Shown here in pieces: positions 55,301 through 61,300 of a stretch of 64,000 nucleotides of DNA (positions within the stretch are counted from its first letter, which is position 1; every line of letters begins with the position of its first letter). Below the pieces are notes generated by a model. The model ran no database searches. It had not been told where the DNA came from and saw only the letters and a program-made list of their open reading frames with translations. Both the position numbers and the translations under genes were made by a program. The DNA lies in NCBI RefSeq assembly GCF_002155965.1, contig NZ_MUMH01000086.1, positions 1 to 64,000 on the forward strand, in the 5' to 3' direction. Origin of the DNA: Allokutzneria sp. NRRL B-24872. GTDB lineage: Bacteria; Actinomycetota; Actinomycetes; Mycobacteriales; Pseudonocardiaceae.

Positions 55301-58300
55301 ACGGCGACCACCAAGGGCAAGGCTGTCTTCGTCTTCCCCGGCCAGGGTTCGCAATGGCAGGGCATGGCCGTGGAGCTGCTGGAGACATCGCCGGTGTTCC
55401 GCGAGCGCATCGCCAAGTGCGAGCAGGCGTTGGAGCCGTTCGTCGACTGGTCGCTCACCGAGGTCCTTCGCGGCGTTGAAGGCGCTCCAACGACCGACCG
55501 CGTTGACGTCGTGCAGCCCGTGCTGTGGGCCGTGATGGTGTCGCTCGCGGAGCTGTGGCGGTCCTTCGGCGTCGAGCCCGCTGCGGTGATCGGCCATTCG
55601 CAGGGCGAGATCGCGGCGGCGGCCGTCTCCGGCGCACTGTCCCTTTCGGACGCTGCTCGCGTGGTTTCTCTGCGCAGCAAGGCTTTGCTGGAGCTGTCCG
55701 GGCTCGGCGGCATGGTGTCGGTCGCGCTGCCGCTTGCGGACACCACTGCGCTGATCAGCCAGTGGGACGGCCGGATCGGCATCGCGGCGGTCAACGGTCC
55801 TGCCACCACAGTGGTTTCCGGTGACGCCGACGCTCTGGACGAGCTGATGGTGGTCAGCGAGCAGCGTGACGCCCGTGCCCGCCGCGTCAACGTGGACTAC
55901 GCCTCGCACTCCGCGCACGTGGAGCGCATCGAACAGCGGCTGGCCGAAGTTCTCGCACCGATCGTGCCGCGTTCCGGGGGAGTGCCGTTCTACTCCACGG
56001 TGACCGGCGCGCTGATCGACACCGGCGAAGTGGACGCGGAGTACTGGTACCGCAACCTGCGCCAGACCGTGCTCATGCGCGAGGCGGTGGAGGCCGCGAT
56101 CACTGACGGGCACGACGTGTTCGTGGAGAGCAGCCCGCACCCCGTCATGATCATGGCACTTGAGGACACGATCGAGGCTTCCGAGGCGACCGCCGCCGTT
56201 GTGCCTTCGCTGCGCCGCGACCAGGGCGGACTTGACCGCTTCACGCTCTCGCTCGGGCAGGCGTACGTGCACGGCGTCGTCGTCGACTGGTCCTCGCTGC
56301 TGCCCGGCAAGCAGATCGAGCTGCCGACCTACGCCTTCCAGCGCGAGCGCTTCTGGTTCGAGCCTGCCTCGGCGACGGTCGCCGCTGCCCCGGTCGACGA
56401 GGTCGAGTCCGGGTTCTGGGAGTCGGTGGAGCGTGAAGACCTCGACTCCATCGCGGAGACCCTGGGCGTCGGTGCGGACGAGTCGCTGAGCGCGATCCTG
56501 CCGCGCCTGTCGGCCTGGCGGAGGTCCCGCCGCGAGCAGTCCGTTGTGGACAGTTGGCGTTACCGTGTCACGTGGAAGCCGCTGACGACAGCTCCGGCTG
56601 AGCTGTCGGGTACGTGGATCGTCGTGGCCACCGAGGAGACCGAGTGGGTTTCGGCGGTCCGCTCGGCGCTGTCCGGTGAGCTGGTGATCATCGACCTCGC
56701 CGCCGATCGCGCGGCGCTGGCGGCTCAGCTCCGCGAGCTCGGCCCGGTCAACGGCATCGTGTCGCTGCTGGCGGACGACGCCGGGGTCTCTGTTCAGCAC
56801 AAGGACTTGACGCAGGGCATCGCCTCCACCGTGCTGCTCGTGCAGGCCCTGGGTGACGCGGAGATCGACGCGCCGCTGTGGTGCGCGACCAGGACCGCTG
56901 TCGCCGTCGGGCGTTCCGAGCACGTCGAGGCGCCGGTCCAGTCGCAGCTCTGGGGCTTCGGCCGGGTCGTCGCGCTGGAGCACCCGCGCCGGTGGGGTGG
57001 CATGATCGACCTCCCCTCGAACATCGACGCGCGTGTCGCCGGGCGCCTGCTGGCTGTGCTCTCGCAGTCCTCCGAAGACCAGGTCGCGGTCCGGGCTTCG
57101 GGTGCGTTCGGCCGCAGGCTCGTTCGCGCGAAGTCCTCTTCGGACAGTCCTCAGTGGACTCCTCGGGGCACCGTGCTGATCACGGGTGGGACGGGTGCTC
57201 TTGGCGGGCACGTCGCGCGCTGGCTGGCTGAGGCGGGTGCTGAACACCTCGTCCTGACCAGCCGCCGTGGCATCGATGCTCCTGGAGCTGCCGAGCTGAG
57301 CGCGGAACTGGAAGCCTTGGGCGCCAACGTGACCGTCGCGGCCTGCGACGTTACCGACCGCGATTCCGTGGCTGCCGTGCTCGCCGCACACCCGGTGAAC
57401 GCGGTCGTGCACGCGGCGGGCATCGACAGCCACGCCATGATCGAGGACACCACGCTCGACGAGTTCGCGGACACGCTCTCTGCCAAGGTCGCGGGCGCGG
57501 TCCACTTGCACGAACTGTTGGGCGATCAGGAACTGGACGCGTTCATCCTGTTCTCGTCGGGCGCGGGCATCTGGGGAAGTGGCCGCCAGGGCGCGTACTC
57601 GGCGGGCAACGCCTTCATGGACGCTCTCGTGGAGCACCGGCGTTCGCGCGGGCTCGCCGGTCTGGCGATCTCGTGGGGCGCGTGGGCGGACGGCGGCATG
57701 GCCGCGCAGGGCGATGCCGAGGAGATCCTGCGTCGGCGCGGTGTCCACACGATGCCCGCCGCGATGGCGCTTTCCGCGCTGCGCCAGGCGTTGTCGGACG
57801 GTGAGACCACGCTGACGGTCGCGGCGTTCGACTGGGCGCTGTTCGCGCCGAGGTTCACCGTCAACCGTGCGAGCGCGCTGCTCGACGAGCTGCCCGAAGT
57901 CCGCCGCGCGCTGGAGTCCGGCGACGAGGAGACCACTGCTGCTGGACCGACTCCCTTGGTGGCCAAGCTTTCCGCTCTCACGGCGGGGGAGCAGGACCGG
58001 CTGCTCGTCGACCTCGTCCGCACGCAGGCCGCGACCGTGCTCGGGCACAACGGCGCCACCGAGGTGGAGGCCGGGCGCGCGTTCAAGGAGCTGGGCTTCG
58101 ACTCGCTGACCGCCGTTGAGCTGCGCAACAAGCTCAACGCGGCGACCGGGCTCAAGCTGCCGACAACGGCGGTGTTCGACTACCCCAACGCGCTCGCTTT
58201 GGCGTCGTTCCTGCGGTCGGAGCTGAGCGGGACGAGGGAAGTCGCTGCCGCGTCGACGGTGACTGTGACGGACGAGCCGATCGCGATCGTCGGCATGGCC

Positions 58301-61300
58301 TGCCGTTTCCCCGGCGGTGCGAACTCGCCCGAGGAGCTGTGGCAGCTGCTGGAGTCCGGCACCGACGTGATCTCGCTGTGGCCGGACGACCGCGGCTGGG
58401 ACACGGAGGGCATGTACGACCCGGAGCCGGGCAAGCCGGGCAAGACCTACGCCCGCGACGGCGGATTCCTCTACGACGCAGCAGGTTTCGATGCCGGGCT
58501 GTTCGGGATCTCCCCGCGTGAGGCCTTGGCGATGGACCCGCAGCAGCGGTTGCTGTTGGAGTCCTCGTGGGAGGTCTTCGAGCGCGCGGGCATCGACCCG
58601 ATGTCTTTGAAGGGCAGCCAAACCGGCGTGTTCGTCGGCATGGCCTACCAGGGGTACGGCGCGGGGCTCGCTGAGGTTCCCGAGGGTGTGGAGGGCCACT
58701 TGCTGACCGGTGGCGCGTCGAGCGTCGTGTCCGGGCGCGTGGCTTACACGTTCGGGCTCGAAGGCCCGGCGGTCACCGTGGACACCGCGTGCTCGTCGTC
58801 GCTGGTCGCGCTGCACTTGGCGATGCAGTCGCTGCGCAGTGGTGAGAGCACGATGGCCATCGCGGGTGGTGTGAACGTGATGGCGGGCCTCACCGGGTTC
58901 GTGGAGTTCAGCCGCCAGCGCGGTCTGTCGCCGGATGGTCGCTGCAAGGCGTTTGCGGAGAGCGCGGACGGCACGGGCTGGGCGGACGGCGTCGGCCTCG
59001 TTCTGGTGGAACGGCTTTCCGACGCTCAGCGCAACGGGCACAAGGTGCTCGCTGTGGTACGCGGTTCCGCGGTGAACCAGGATGGCGCGTCGAACGGGTT
59101 GACCGCGCCGAATGGTCCTGCTCAGCAGCGGGTGATCCGGCAGGCGTTGGCCTCGGCTGGGCTCGTTCCGTCCGACGTGGACGCTGTCGAGGCGCACGGA
59201 ACCGGCACCAAGCTCGGTGACCCCATTGAGGCGCAGGCACTTCTGGCGACCTACGGCCAAGAGCGGCAGGCGCCGCTGTGGTTGGGCACGCTCAAGTCGA
59301 ACATCGGCCACTCGCAGGCAGCGGCCGGTGTGGCTGGCGTCATCAAGATGGTGATGGCGCTGCGCAACGACCTGCTGCCGAAGACCTTGCACGTCGATGA
59401 GCCGACGTCCCATGTGGACTGGTCCACCGGCGACGTGCGGCTGTTGACCGAGGCTCAACCGTGGCCGTCGAACGACCGTCCTCGCCGCGCTGGTATCTCG
59501 TCCTTCGGGGTATCCGGTACCAACGCGCATGTGATCGTGGAGGAGTACACGTGCGATGCTGTTTCCGCGCGTGTGGGCCGACCGGGTGCGGGTGTCCCGC
59601 TAGACACTGTGGAGGAAGCTCCGGCGGTGCTTCCGGTCGCACCGGCTTCTGCTCCGGCAGAGGTCGCGTGGGTGTTGTCGGGAAAGACGTCAGCCGCCGT
59701 TCGGGATCAGGCTTCGCGGTTGCTGTCCATTGTGGATGATGTTCCGTCGCTGGATGTCGCTCGTGTTCTTGCGACCGGGCGCGCGGCGTTGGAGCACCGG
59801 GCCGCTGTGGTCGGCTCGGATCGGGACTCGCTGGTCGAGGGCCTGCATGCGCTGGTGGCGGGAACGCCGAACTCGGGTGTCACGGTGGGGCGCGCGGACA
59901 ACGCGGGCAACGTGGCGTTCCTGTTCTCCGGACAGGGTTCGCAGCGCGCTGGCATGGGCTGCGAGCTGTACGAAGCCTTCCCGGCCTTCGCTGCGGCGTT
60001 CGACGACGCGTGCGCGCACGTGGACGTGCACGGAGACCGGCCGCTGCGCGACGTTGTCTTCGGGGACTCGTCGGACCTGGGCCGGACCGAGTTCACGCAG
60101 CCCGCGCTGTTCGCGCTTGAAGTGGCGTTGTTCCGGTTGCTGGAGTCGTGGGGTGTGCGGCCGGACGTCGTGACTGGGCACTCGATCGGTGAGATCGCGG
60201 CGGCGCACGTCGCCGGAGCGCTGTCGCTGGCCGACGCGGCGAAGCTGGTGTCCGCTCGCGCCCAGCTCATGCAGGCGCTGCCCGCCGGCGGAGCGATGGT
60301 GGCGATCCAGGCCACCGAGGCGGAGGTCCTGCCGCACCTCGACGACGCCGTGAGCATCGCGGCGATCAACGGGCCGGAGTCCGTTGTGGTATCGGGTGCC
60401 GAGGACGCGGTGCTGGCGGTCGCGGCGCAGTTCACGGACCGCAAGACCTCGCGGCTGAAGGTGTCGCACGCGTTCCACTCGCCGCTGATGGAGCCCATGC
60501 TGGCGGAGTTCGAGAAGGCTCTGGACGGGATCGAGTTCCAGGTTCCGGGGATTCCGATCGTGTCGGCGTCGACCGGGTCTGTGGTGGAACGCTATTCCGT
60601 TGCGTACTGGGTTCGGCACGTCCGGGACGCTGTTCGGTTCGCGGAGGCACTCGACACCGTTCACGCCCAGGGCGTCAACCGGTTCGTCGAGATCGGTCCG
60701 GGCGGGGTGCTCACCGCGATGGCGCAGGGCTGCCTCGCCGACGTCGTCACGGTCGCGCTGCTGCGCTCGGATCGGCCGGAGACGCAGTCGATCACGACCG
60801 CTGTCGCTCAGCTCCACGCGCACGGTGTCGCGGTGGACTGGTCGGCGGTGTATCCCGGTGCGGGTGTGGTCGATCTGCCGACCTACCCGTTCCAGCACGA
60901 GCGCTACTGGCTGATGCCGTCCGCGCCCGTCGTGGTGTCGGAGGACGGCGGGTTCTGGGACACCGTGGAGCAGGCCGACGTCACCTCGCTCGCCGAGACC
61001 TTGGACCTGCCCGCCGAGCAGCTTGAGGCGGTCCTGCCGAGGTTGTCCGCCTGGCGCAGGCAGCGGCGGGACGAGTCCACTGTGGACAACTGGACCTATC
61101 GCGTGGACTGGAAGCCCCTGCGTGGGCTCAACGCCCAGCCGTACGGGACGTGGATCGTGCTCGCCACCGAAGAGACCGAGTGGACGACCGCGGTCACGGA
61201 TGGCCTCGCCGCTCGCGGCCTGAGGGTCTACCCGATCGCCGTTGAGACCACCGCTGACCGCAGCGCCATCACTCGCCAGCTCGTGCGTGCGAGCGAAGAG

